Origin: Methanobrevibacter_A sp964431035
Lineage (GTDB): Archaea > Methanobacteriota > Methanobacteria > Methanobacteriales > Methanobacteriaceae
Assembly (NCBI GenBank): GCA_964431035.1
Contig: CAYSIF010000036.1
Span: forward strand, 1-17,226
Length of the DNA stretch: 17,226 nt
Reading direction: 5' to 3'
Below the pieces are notes generated by a model that saw nothing but the letters and a program-made list of their open reading frames with translations, did not search any database and was not told the origin of the DNA. Below are positions 8,061-15,193 of the stretch, piece by piece (positions within the stretch are counted from its first letter, which is position 1; the number at the start of each line of letters is the position of its first letter). A program made the translations under genes and the position numbers.

Positions 8061-8909
8061 TTATCTTTTGAAGATATCTTTTAGAACACGTTTTTTATCA
8101 GATTCGTTTTTAACAACAACACCCATACTATCTACTAATGCTTCATCCAAATCAGATTTATCTAATTTTTTCACACTATTAACCCAATCCACACTTGCAC
8201 GAACACTTGGTTTCTTATTTAAATTAAGACTACGTATACGTTGAACAAGATTAACAACTTTACGGTTTAACCCATCATCAACATCAGGTATTTTAGATTT
8301 AACAATTTGCATTTCACGTTCAACTGTTGGATAAGAAATGTATAAAAATAAACATCTATCTTTAGTCTCATCAAGCAACATTCTTTGAGAATTACTTGTT
8401 AAAATAACAATTAAATCATTTTGTAAATGGAAAGTTCCTAAATCATTAACTGTAACTTCTTGTTCACCTAAAGCTTGTAATAAGAAACTTTCAACCTCTT
8501 CATCAGCTTTATCAATTTCATCAATAAGTAATAATGAACTTTCTTTATTCATAAATGCTGAAAGTAAAGGTCTTTTAATAAAATATTCATCAGCAAAGAT
8601 ATCTCCTTCATCAGATGTTCCTTTCTGAGATTCAAGATGTAATAATTGCTTTTGATAGTTCCATTCTCCTACAATTTGTTCAAAAGTAATTCCTTCATAA
8701 CATTGTATACGGAAAAATTCTCTATTAAGTGATTCGGAAATTGCTTTAGCTAATTGTGTTTTACCTACTCCTGGAGGTCCTTCAATTAATATTGGTTTAT
8801 TTAAGGATAATGCTAGAAACATAGATGTGGATATCTCATTATCACTAATATAACCAACGTCAGCTAATTTATTTTCAATATCTTTAATATTTAAATCTTC
8901 ATTAACCAC
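8061..8909 (-). CDS. MoxR-family AAA+ ATPase
   Basis: This is a 282-residue AAA+ ATPase of the MoxR family. These act as chaperones that insert cofactors or remodel complexes, typically together with a VWA protein such as the next gene. Walker A is GPPGVGKT (44-51), Walker B LLLIDEID (126-133), sensor 1 TSN (171-173), a likely arginine finger R185 in KDRCLF, and sensor 2 around R237 in KPSVRAS. All catalytic positions are present. I take the GTG at 8909 as start because AAAGGT lies about 7 nt before it; the nearby ATGs are in other frames. It is the first gene of a six-gene same-strand run. The closest well-known relatives in this arrangement are CoxD-like proteins, but no CO dehydrogenase or similar target is nearby. 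Confidence 0.93.
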   Translation of the reverse strand: MVNEDLNIKDIENKLADVGYISDNEISTSMFLALSLNKPILIEGPPGVGKTQLAKAISESLNREFFRIQCYEGITFEQIVGEWNYQKQLLHLESQKGTSDEGDIFADEYFIKRPLLSAFMNKESSLLLIDEIDKADEEVESFLLQALGEQEVTVNDLGTFHLQNDLIVILTSNSQRMLLDETKDRCLFLYISYPTVEREMQIVKSKIPDVDDGLNRKVVNLVQRIRSLNLNKKPSVRASVDWVNSVKKLDKSDLDEALVDSMGVVVKNESDKKRVLKDIFKR

Positions 8910-9018
8910 ATTAAAAACCTTTATAAAAGTAAATCTATTATAATTAATAGTATTAGTAATTCATATTAATTAAATATTAATAAATAATCTGAAAATTTTT
9001 ATCTTTTTTTGAAGACAT

Positions 9019-9102
9019 ATGAAAAATAAGAAACTTATTGCATTTATTATACTTTTAATAATGATATTTGGAGGACATATTTTAGCCACTTTTTATATTT
9101 AA
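9019..9102 (+). CDS. Possible 27-residue membrane peptide
   Basis: This is a short ATG-initiated frame in the 202-bp gap between moxR and the DHPS-like gene, on the opposite strand to both. It encodes a basic N-terminus (MKNKK) followed by one hydrophobic helix (LIAFIILLIMIF) and GGHILATFYI, then a TAA. That layout is typical of small single-pass peptides. An AT element around 8966-8985 could serve as promoter, and eight T follow the stop as a terminator. The ribosome site is weak (GAAG), and AT-rich DNA yields hydrophobic frames by chance. No homologue is recognised. Confidence 0.35.
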   Translation: MKNKKLIAFIILLIMIFGGHILATFYI

Positions 9103-9111
9103 AAATTTTTT

Positions 9112-10698
9112 TTATAATTGTAGTGGTTTTTGGAATAAGTCAAAGTCCTGCACATAATTTTTACGTAATTTTAAAGCAATTTCTGCTTTTTGTAATTCGC
9201 TTCCCAAATAAGCTGCATGATCTAAGCGGGTTATTAATTCTCTTTTAATTATCTCATCGTAGATTTCTTTTGCATATGTTCCTGTTAAGGTTATTGTTGG
9301 TTTGGTTTTTTTGAAGTGTGTTACTGTTATTTTACCTTCATCAGTATTTTTACCATGATTGACTTGTATTTTAAAGCTTCCTTCAGGATCTCTTTTAAAT
9401 TTAAGTGATTCTTTTGCTTTTTCAACAGGTATACTGTAATTTTCTTCTATTTCTAATGATTTATGCTTATCTTTGAAAACTAGTAAGTTTAATCCTAAAT
9501 CTTTTGGTATTGATTGTCTTTTTTTTGCTAAAAACATCATTCGACTTGCAATTGCTAATTCATGAACACTTCCTGTAGTTTTTGAGCTTTCTTCTGGAGT
9601 GAATAAAACACTTGCTCCTATTTCCATACTTATTCCTGCAAGTAAAGCATTTGCTCCAACAGAATCTGTGTCCATTAATTCTACAACATTTCCCACACCA
9701 AAGAACATTGGATTTTTTAATATTTTATGGAAATCATTATATGCATATATTGATTCGACTATACTGCTACTATTTACTGGATCTAATACTAAGTCACAGA
9801 TTTTAGGTATGTTTCCTGCTCTTTCCACTAATTTTTTCATTGATTCTATTCTTTCATCTGGAGTATGTGGTACGAATCCTTCATTGTAATTCGTAGGTAG
9901 TAATACTGCAGGAATATTGTATTTTTCTAATGTTGGTAATATTTCATCACAGTTTCCATGATCCATACTTAGTACTAAGTCTATTCCTTCTTCTGCTGCA
10001 GTTATTATTTCTTTAGGATTTAGTGTGTCTATGCTTAATGGTCTGTCTCCAACAATTGGTCGTAATGTTTTAATTAAATCAGGTATTTTATCACTATTGT
10101 TTTCACCTGCTAACATTCCGATATCTATCATATCTGCTCCAGATGCTACGAAGTATTCTGCTTTCTTGATTAAGTTTTCTTTAGTAAGTGATGGTGCATT
10201 AGCTATTTCTGCTAGTACTCTCATTGGGAAATCATCACCTACTGGTAAATTTCTAACAAGAATGTTGTTTGGTTTTTTAAGGAGTTCTTGTTTTTGTTTT
10301 TCGTTGTTTTCGTATCCTGATATGAATTGGAATGCTTGTTCTCTCTTTTTTTCTTCTATTAATTTGTCTGCTGCTTTTGATTCTGATAATTCTAAATCTT
10401 CTAATGAGTCTAGTACTGTTTTTAAATCTGCTGCATCTGTTGATCCTTTGAATGCTGGTATTTTTAGTTCTTTTGTGATTTCTGTAGTTTCTTTTCTCAT
10501 TAAACCAGGAGTTAATATTAAATCTACATCTTTTAAATTGACATTTTCTTTAATATCATTTATGATTTTAGATGGTGTTAGGAATGCTGCTACTTGAGTG
10601 TTATCTACTAAGTGGACTATGGTATCTATTTCACATTGGTCTGCTTGTTTTTTAACAAGTGGATATGCTAGTTTTCCTGTTAGTATAAGTACTTTCAT
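9112..10698 (-). CDS. Dihydropteroate synthase-related protein (archaeal, DUF4346 C-terminus)
   Basis: This 528-residue protein belongs to the methanogen dihydropteroate-synthase-related family (the MJ0107 type). It has an N-terminal Rossmann-like domain of about 105 residues (MKVLILTGKLAYPLVKK onward, DLILTPGLMRKETTE), a charged linker, a pterin-binding TIM barrel from about 155 to 410 with GADMIDIGMLAGE, RPLSIDTLNP, LVLSMDHGN and LVLDPVN segments, and a C-terminal DUF4346-like region with HFKKTKPTITLTGTYAKEI. The fold implies pterin binding. Joining a pterin to the ribosyl-aminobenzene moiety in methanopterin synthesis is a reasonable guess, but not shown. It starts at the ATG at 10698, preceded by GAGGAG, only 9 nt after the fumarase alpha gene, so the two are almost certainly one transcript. 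Confidence 0.88.
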   Translation of the reverse strand: MKVLILTGKLAYPLVKKQADQCEIDTIVHLVDNTQVAAFLTPSKIINDIKENVNLKDVDLILTPGLMRKETTEITKELKIPAFKGSTDAADLKTVLDSLEDLELSESKAADKLIEEKKREQAFQFISGYENNEKQKQELLKKPNNILVRNLPVGDDFPMRVLAEIANAPSLTKENLIKKAEYFVASGADMIDIGMLAGENNSDKIPDLIKTLRPIVGDRPLSIDTLNPKEIITAAEEGIDLVLSMDHGNCDEILPTLEKYNIPAVLLPTNYNEGFVPHTPDERIESMKKLVERAGNIPKICDLVLDPVNSSSIVESIYAYNDFHKILKNPMFFGVGNVVELMDTDSVGANALLAGISMEIGASVLFTPEESSKTTGSVHELAIASRMMFLAKKRQSIPKDLGLNLLVFKDKHKSLEIEENYSIPVEKAKESLKFKRDPEGSFKIQVNHGKNTDEGKITVTHFKKTKPTITLTGTYAKEIYDEIIKRELITRLDHAAYLGSELQKAEIALKLRKNYVQDFDLFQKPLQL

Positions 10699-10707
10699 TA
10701 TGTTTTG

Positions 10708-11556
10708 TTACTCCTCTATGTCTTCTATTTTTTTTGTTGCATATCTATGTGCCCAGCATTGAATTACTACGCCAATTGGTAATCCTGCAGTATGTGTGCT
10801 TGCGGTTTCTATTTTAACATCTAATGCTGTTGTTTTTCCTCCCATTCCCATTGGTCCTTTTCCTTTTTTGTTTATTTCTTCGAGTATTTCTGTTTCTAAT
10901 TTTGCTAATTCTTTATTAGGATTAGGTGTTCCGATTTTGTTTAGTAGTGCTTTTTTACCTAGTTTCATTGCCATGTCACTTGTTCCACCTATTCCTACTC
11001 CAATAACCATTGGTGGGCATGGTTTTCCTCCGGCTTTTAGAACTGATTCTATTACGAATTCTTTTATTCCTTCGATTCCTTCAGCAGGTAATGCCATTTT
11101 TAGTTTGTTGTTGTTTTCTGATCCGAATCCTTTTGGTAGGACTGTGAATTCTACATATGGTTCATTTATTAATTCTATATTTATTTGGGGAATTTCTTTT
11201 CCTATGTTGGTTGATGTGTTTTCCCGTGTTATTGGATCAACTATATTTGGCCTTAAGGGTATTTCTTTTGTTGCCTTCATAACGCCTTTTATTATTGCTT
11301 CTTGTAGGTTTTCACATTTGACACTTCCTAATTTTACAAATATTATTGGTAGTCCTGTATCTTGACACATTGGTATTTGATTTTGTGATGCTAATTCAGC
11401 GTTTTTTAGAATATTTTCTATGTTTAGTTGTGCTAGGCTATTTGTTTCATTTTTTAAAGCTATTTCTAATGCTGATTTTACATCAGGTTTCATTTCAATA
11501 ACTGCTTCTTTGAAGAGTTCGTATATTGTTTCACTGATTCTGTTTTCAGTTATCAT
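10708..11556 (-). CDS. Fumarate hydratase class I, alpha subunit
   Basis: This is the 282-residue N-terminal (alpha) subunit of the two-subunit, oxygen-sensitive iron-sulfur fumarase / tartrate dehydratase family, which interconverts fumarate and malate. The three cluster cysteines are in place: C64 in MCQDTG, C180 in GGKPCPP and C267 in IQCWAHR. GVGIGGTSD (186-194) and GKGPMGMGGKTTALDV (232-247) are also characteristic. In methanogens it fits the partial TCA pathway from pyruvate and oxaloacetate. The beta subunit, needed for activity, is not in this window and is presumably elsewhere. Tartrate dehydratase is a less likely alternative. The ATG at 11556 has a GGGGT-like ribosome site about 11 nt before it and a perfect palindrome just upstream of that. 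Confidence 0.92.
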   Translation of the reverse strand: MITENRISETIYELFKEAVIEMKPDVKSALEIALKNETNSLAQLNIENILKNAELASQNQIPMCQDTGLPIIFVKLGSVKCENLQEAIIKGVMKATKEIPLRPNIVDPITRENTSTNIGKEIPQINIELINEPYVEFTVLPKGFGSENNNKLKMALPAEGIEGIKEFVIESVLKAGGKPCPPMVIGVGIGGTSDMAMKLGKKALLNKIGTPNPNKELAKLETEILEEINKKGKGPMGMGGKTTALDVKIETASTHTAGLPIGVVIQCWAHRYATKKIEDIEE

Positions 11557-11571
11557 AAATTTTGTTTACCC

Positions 11572-11587
11572 CATTTATTAATAAATG
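11572..11587. repeat. Perfect 16-bp palindrome in the fumarase leader
   Basis: CATTTATTAATAAATG is self-complementary over all 16 bases. It sits between the predicted transcription start (about 11600) and the ribosome site (11568-11572) of the fumarase gene, a usual place for an archaeal repressor site. As RNA it would form only a weak AT stem. The operator role is an inference. Confidence 0.5.
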
Positions 11588-11621
11588 AAAATTTTTTTTA
11601 TAAAAAAAAATTGTTTGTAAA

Positions 11622-11629
11622 ATATAAAT
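11622..11629 (-). promoter_or_regulatory. TATA box of the fumarase / DHPS-like operon
   Basis: The minus strand reads ATTTATAT here, close to the Methanobacteriales box A. It predicts a start near 11600-11604 and a leader of about 45 nt, which would contain the palindrome at 11572-11587. Confidence 0.5.
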
Positions 11630-11789
11630 TAATTGTTAGTTATGTTTTTACTTAAATAATAATTTTTTTAAATTTTTTAAAAATAGAACTTTTTTTATTG
11701 AGGATTATTTAAGTTGTTTTAAAAATAGTATTTTTTTTAGAAGAGTATGGAAAAATAGTGATTATCTTTTTTATACAGTAAAATAGTGA

Positions 11790-11840
11790 AAAAAAGAGGA
11801 GGAATATTTTTGAGTGGCATGTTGTATTTTCCTCTTTTTT
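11790..11840 (-). terminator. Hairpin terminator of the por operon
   Basis: The arms AAAAAAGAGGA (11790-11800) and TCCTCTTTTTT (11830-11840) are perfect complements over 11 bp around a 29-nt loop. An outer pair, TACAGTA (11774-11780) and TACTGTA (11844-11850), could extend the structure. In the direction of por transcription the second arm ends in seven T, resembling a factor-independent terminator, 25 nt after the porF stop. Confidence 0.6.
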
Positions 11841-11932
11841 TATTACTGTATGGAAAATTTTATTTTAGTGTTTCATTAGTTGTTGTAATCGCACTAGTTT
11901 TTCGGATGCTTTTTCTTGTTTTTCGTGTATGA
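11810..11932 (+). CDS. Possible 40-residue hydrophobic peptide, antisense to porF end
   Basis: A TTG-initiated frame of 40 codons follows an excellent plus-strand ribosome site, GAGGAGG (11796-11802), with a 7-nt gap. It encodes a hydrophobic peptide (MSGMLYFPLFLLLYGKFYF, then SVSLVVVIALVFRMLFLVFRV). The last 23 codons overlap porF on the opposite strand. The ribosome site is also one arm of the por terminator hairpin, so its presence may be coincidental, and reverse reading of T-rich DNA readily yields hydrophobic peptides. No promoter is convincing. It is listed because the start signal is better than that of several real genes here. Confidence 0.22.
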   Translation: MSGMLYFPLFLLLYGKFYFSVSLVVVIALVFRMLFLVFRV

Positions 11933-12296
11933 GTTCTTCTTTATCTCCAACTAGTGCTTTTGTTGGACATGCTTCTACACATGATTGTGTTTCTCTTCCT
12001 TCACAGAGATTACACTTTTTTGCATAGCCTACCTCATCAATGTTTATTGCTCCTATTGGGCATACTATGACACATGATCCGCAACCAATACATTTATCTT
12101 CATCGATTGTTATTGCTCCACCTATTTCTTCTATTGCTCCTTCTGGACAAGCAAGCAAACATGGTGCTCTTTTAGAGTCACAGTGCATACAGAATAGAGG
12201 TATTCCATCATCGACATGTATTGCATTGTTTGGACAGTTTCTTTCGCATCTGCCACAGTCTACACATAGTTCAGGGGTTAGTGTTAGTTCACGCAT
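11865..12296 (-). CDS. porF: Pyruvate:ferredoxin oxidoreductase-associated polyferredoxin PorF
   Basis: This 143-residue iron-sulfur protein has 16 cysteines arranged as four [4Fe-4S] sites: C11/14/17/21, C36/39/46/50, C69/72/75/79 and C95/98/106/110. It is the last gene of the por operon and corresponds to PorF of Methanobacteriales and Methanococcales. There PorE and PorF are thought to carry electrons between the oxidoreductase and other partners, supporting pyruvate synthesis. The second and fourth sites have the wider spacing seen in HycB/DMSO-reductase-type polyferredoxins. The ATG at 12296 is 3 nt after the porE stop, with AGGGTG overlapping the end of porE, so the two are translationally linked. 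The lysine/glutamate-rich C-terminal tail has no cysteine. Confidence 0.92.
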   Translation of the reverse strand: MRELTLTPELCVDCGRCERNCPNNAIHVDDGIPLFCMHCDSKRAPCLLACPEGAIEEIGGAITIDEDKCIGCGSCVIVCPIGAINIDEVGYAKKCNLCEGRETQSCVEACPTKALVGDKEELIHEKQEKASEKLVRLQQLMKH

Positions 12297-12299
12297 TAT

Positions 12300-12806
12300 T
12301 TATTCACCCTCTTTGTTGGTTGCTGTTCGAACTTTGCTTGTACCTGCAACAAGTGAAAGTACATTTCGTCGTTTTGGTTTTTTACCTAAACTGTTTAGTT
12401 TTGAGACATATTCTTTTTGTTTTTTGTCTTTTATGTAGTCTAGGTCTAGTAATTCTATTGCTTTTTTACTGCATGCTTTCATACATGCCGGACCTTCTTC
12501 TCTGTTTTTACAGAGGTTGCATTTGTGAGCACTGCCTTCTGCTAGATTTATACAACCGAATGGGCATGCCATTGAGCAGAATCCACAAGCTATACATTTT
12601 GTGGAGTCAACTCCGTCTTTGGTCATTGCACCTGTAGGACATATGCTTACACAAGGAGCGTCTTCACATTGTTGGCAACGTATGGAGTAGTATGATCCAC
12701 CTACATCGTGAATTGTGATGTTTTTAACACCGTGAACTCCTTCACATGCTTTTTCACAGTCTTTACATCCATCACATAATTCACTTTGTACTATTAATTT
12801 TTCCAA
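12300..12806 (-). CDS. porE: Pyruvate:ferredoxin oxidoreductase-associated polyferredoxin PorE
   Basis: This 168-residue polyferredoxin has four cysteine sets: C11/14/17/21, C44/47/52/56, C71/74/77/81 and C96/99/108/112. Like PorF, it is the auxiliary electron carrier encoded behind porB in methanogen por operons. The C-terminal 50 residues are basic and cluster-free. The start is a TTG at 12806 with GGAGG 9 nt upstream (12816-12820); no in-frame ATG competes. It begins 21 nt after porB ends. PorE and PorF share the same four-cluster plan and probably arose by duplication. Confidence 0.92.
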   Translation of the reverse strand: MEKLIVQSELCDGCKDCEKACEGVHGVKNITIHDVGGSYYSIRCQQCEDAPCVSICPTGAMTKDGVDSTKCIACGFCSMACPFGCINLAEGSAHKCNLCKNREEGPACMKACSKKAIELLDLDYIKDKKQKEYVSKLNSLGKKPKRRNVLSLVAGTSKVRTATNKEGE

Positions 12807-12827
12807 AATGAGTTCCCTCCTTTATTT

Positions 12828-13694
12828 TTATATTCCTAGTTCTTCACAGTTTGCATCAACATATTTTTGTATTTGGTCGATTTGTTCTTCTTTTAGGTGT
12901 TTGAATCTTTTTTGTGATCCAAGGTAGTCTTTTACTGGAATTCTTTTTTGTGGTCTGTATGTTACTTTGAATTCACCGTGATCTATTTCGTATAATGCAC
13001 ATGCTCCAGATTCTACTGCTTTTCTTCCGACGTCTATGGTTTTACTTGGGTCGTATCCCCATCCTGTGGTACATGGTTGTAATACGTGTATGTATGCTGG
13101 TCCTTTTATTTCGATAGCTCTTTTTACTTTTTTCATATAGTCTTCTGGATAGGATACACATGCGGTTGCTACGTATGGTATTCCATGTGCTGCCATTATT
13201 AATGGCATATTCTTTTTGTTTTCTTCTTTACCGAAGCTTTCTGTTCCTGCAGGTGATGTTGTGGTGCTTGCTCCGAATGGTGTTGCTCCACTTCTTTGAA
13301 TACCTGTGTTCATGTATGCTTCGTTGTCGTAACAGATGTAGGTCATGTCGTGACCTCTTTCCATTGCTCCAGATAATGATTGTAAACCTATATCTACGGT
13401 TCCTCCGTCTCCTCCAAATGCTAATACATTAACGTCTTCTTTGCCTTGTGCTTTTAGTGCTCCAACTACACCAGATGCGACTGCTCCACTGTTTGCGAAT
13501 GCTACATGTATAAATGGAACTCCCCATGCAGATTCAGGATATGGTGTTGTCATAACTTCTAAACATCCTGTTGCAGATACTACTACTGTGTTTTTACCTG
13601 CTGCTTTTAAAGCTAATCTTGCTGCAATACTTGCTCCACAACCTGCACATCCTCTGTGTCCCGGTGCGAATAGTTCTTCTTCAGGAAAATCCAT
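12828..13694 (-). CDS. porB: Pyruvate:ferredoxin oxidoreductase, beta subunit PorB
   Basis: This is the 288-residue thiamine-diphosphate-binding subunit. The cofactor motif runs from GGDGG (94-98) to N124 and YMNTG (127-131). Cysteines 16, 19, 44 and 208 (in GCAGCG, ATGCLE and QPCTTGW) are the expected ligands of the proximal [4Fe-4S] cluster. Together with PorA, C and D it makes the four-subunit enzyme that interconverts pyruvate with acetyl-CoA, CO2 and reduced ferredoxin; in a methanogen it runs toward pyruvate for biosynthesis. The ATG at 13694 follows AAGGAGG. It starts 3 nt after porA ends. The substrate assignment as pyruvate rests on the porCDABEF gene order as well as sequence. Confidence 0.96.
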   Translation of the reverse strand: MDFPEEELFAPGHRGCAGCGASIAARLALKAAGKNTVVVSATGCLEVMTTPYPESAWGVPFIHVAFANSGAVASGVVGALKAQGKEDVNVLAFGGDGGTVDIGLQSLSGAMERGHDMTYICYDNEAYMNTGIQRSGATPFGASTTTSPAGTESFGKEENKKNMPLIMAAHGIPYVATACVSYPEDYMKKVKRAIEIKGPAYIHVLQPCTTGWGYDPSKTIDVGRKAVESGACALYEIDHGEFKVTYRPQKRIPVKDYLGSQKRFKHLKEEQIDQIQKYVDANCEELGI

Positions 13695-13697
13695 TTT

Positions 13698-14843
13698 TTA
13701 TTCCTCCTTAAGGTCTATCCAATTAACATCTTTAACTGGATTTTTTGTTTTTTCAATTACATTTCGTATTGTGTCTTTTGTTATATCTCTTCCACCTAAA
13801 CCAAGAATAAATCCATATGCTTCTTTGTTTACTCTAGCTTTTATGTCTGAGTATAGTGCTCCACCTACTCCGAAACATACATCTTTGTCTAGTATTGCTA
13901 GTTTTTGTGCGTTTTTACTTGCTTCTTCTATTTCTTCGTATGGGAATGGTCTGTATGATTTGACACGTATGATTCCTATTTTTTCACCTTCTTTTCTTAA
14001 ATCATCAACTGTTGATTTTAGTGTTCCGAATATACTTCCCATCGCTACTAGTATTATTTCTGCATCTTCTGTTTGGTAGGTTTCTATTAGTCCATATTCT
14101 CTTCCGAATTTTTCACCAAATTCTTTTCCTACCTCTTTTATTACATCCATTGAGTTGTCTAGTGCTACTTGTATATCGTGTCTTAGTTCTGTGTATACTT
14201 CTGGGTCTGCGAAGTTACCTATGCTCATTGGTTTTTCTGGATCTAAGAATTGATATTTTGGCACATATGGTGGTAGAAATTCATCTACTGTTTCTTGTTC
14301 TGGGATGTCTACAGGTTCTACTGTGTGTGTTAATATGAATCCGTCTAGACATACCATTACTGGTAAGCATACGTTGTCGTTTTCTGCTATTTTGTATGCC
14401 ATTATTGTTGTGTCTAGTGCTTCTTGTGCGTCTTTGACATATAGTTGTATCCATCCTGCATCTCTTTGTGCTAATGAGTCTTGGTGGTCGTTCCATATGT
14501 TTAGTGGTGCAGATATTGCTCTGTTTGCATCTGCCATTACTATTGGTGTTCTCATACCTGCTGCTGCATATACTACTTCGTGCATATACATTAATCCTTG
14601 AGAGGATGTTGCTGTGAATACTCTTACTCCTGCTCCAGATGCTCCTATTGATGCACTCATTGCACTGTGTTCTGATTCTACTCTGATGTATTCTGCATCT
14701 ATTTCTCCATCTGCAACATATTGTGCTACTTTTTCAGATATTGTTGTTTGAGGAGTTATTGGGTAAACAGGGATGACTTGTGGTTTTGATAATTTAACAC
14801 CTGTAGCTACTGCTTCATTTGATGTGATAACTTTTTTAACCAT
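13698..14843 (-). CDS. porA: Pyruvate:ferredoxin oxidoreductase, alpha subunit PorA
   Basis: This is the 381-residue alpha subunit, of normal length for the four-subunit archaeal enzyme. It contains the pyrimidine-binding domain with YPITPQT (27-33), VESEHSAM (55-62) with the glutamate that activates thiamine diphosphate, and ATSSQGLMYMHEVVYAAAG. The transketolase C-terminal-like domain follows (ILVAMGSIFGTLK onward, then GIIRVKSYRPFPYEEI). The absence of the ferredoxin and gamma domains fits the split archaeal architecture. The ATG at 14843 is preceded by AGGAGAT and lies 25 nt after porD. Frame-shifted overlapping reading frames on both strands are shadows. Confidence 0.96.
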   Translation of the reverse strand: MVKKVITSNEAVATGVKLSKPQVIPVYPITPQTTISEKVAQYVADGEIDAEYIRVESEHSAMSASIGASGAGVRVFTATSSQGLMYMHEVVYAAAGMRTPIVMADANRAISAPLNIWNDHQDSLAQRDAGWIQLYVKDAQEALDTTIMAYKIAENDNVCLPVMVCLDGFILTHTVEPVDIPEQETVDEFLPPYVPKYQFLDPEKPMSIGNFADPEVYTELRHDIQVALDNSMDVIKEVGKEFGEKFGREYGLIETYQTEDAEIILVAMGSIFGTLKSTVDDLRKEGEKIGIIRVKSYRPFPYEEIEEASKNAQKLAILDKDVCFGVGGALYSDIKARVNKEAYGFILGLGGRDITKDTIRNVIEKTKNPVKDVNWIDLKEE

Positions 14844-14868
14844 TATTTTTTATCTCCTATAATTTTTT

Positions 14869-15114
14869 TTATTCCTCTCTTGACATTTCGATTGCTTGTA
14901 CTGGGCATTCTTCCATACAAATTCCGCATCCTTTGCAGTAATCAAAGTCTATGTCATGGTCTTTGTTTATGCATCCTTCAGGGCAGAATATTATACAGTT
15001 CCAACAGTCAACACATTTTTCTTTATCTAATGTTGGTTTGAATGTTCTCCAACTTCCGGTTTTGTTAAGTCTGGTGTTTCCGGGATTAGGTATTGATCCT
15101 CCGACATTAACCAT
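14869..15114 (-). CDS. porD: Pyruvate:ferredoxin oxidoreductase, delta subunit PorD (ferredoxin)
   Basis: This 81-residue subunit is a 2[4Fe-4S] ferredoxin. Cluster ligands are C34/37/40/44 and C60/63/66/70, with an extra C48 in the PEGC segment that is common in PorD. The N-terminal 30 residues (with SIPNPGNTRLNKTGSWRTFKP) are the usual extension that contacts the catalytic subunits. It passes electrons from the PorB cluster outward. The ATG at 15114 has GGTGAT shortly upstream. It is separated from porC by 79 bp, the widest gap in the operon. Confidence 0.95.
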   Translation of the reverse strand: MVNVGGSIPNPGNTRLNKTGSWRTFKPTLDKEKCVDCWNCIIFCPEGCINKDHDIDFDYCKGCGICMEECPVQAIEMSREE

Positions 15115-15193
15115 TATTTAATCACCTTTTTTATGTATTTTTTAAAGTGTATGAATTTTTTTTGATAATTATTATTTTATTTTTAAATATTGT
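15115..15193. other. Spacer within the por operon
   Basis: These 79 bp between porC and porD contain eight T on the plus strand, hence an A-rich minus strand, and the GGTGAT ribosome site of porD. No clear terminator is seen in the minus direction. An internal promoter is possible but not supported by a good TATA box. Confidence 0.5.

Larger units (their letters stand above)
11557..11864. other. Intergenic region, fumarase promoter and por 3' end
   Basis: This is a 308-bp AT-rich gap. From left to right it holds the fumarase leader with a 16-bp palindrome, its TATA box, a stretch with several copies of an AAAATAGT-like motif (about 11680-11789), and the hairpin that ends the por operon. The only plausible gene is the small plus-strand frame described at 11810. 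Confidence 0.7.

Noticed and set aside
10025..10597. 190-codon plus-strand frame antisense to the DHPS-like gene
   Set aside because: It is a Ser/Phe-rich shadow of a well-supported gene; the similar long antisense frames at 10796-11365 and 13441-14079 are rejected for the same reason.
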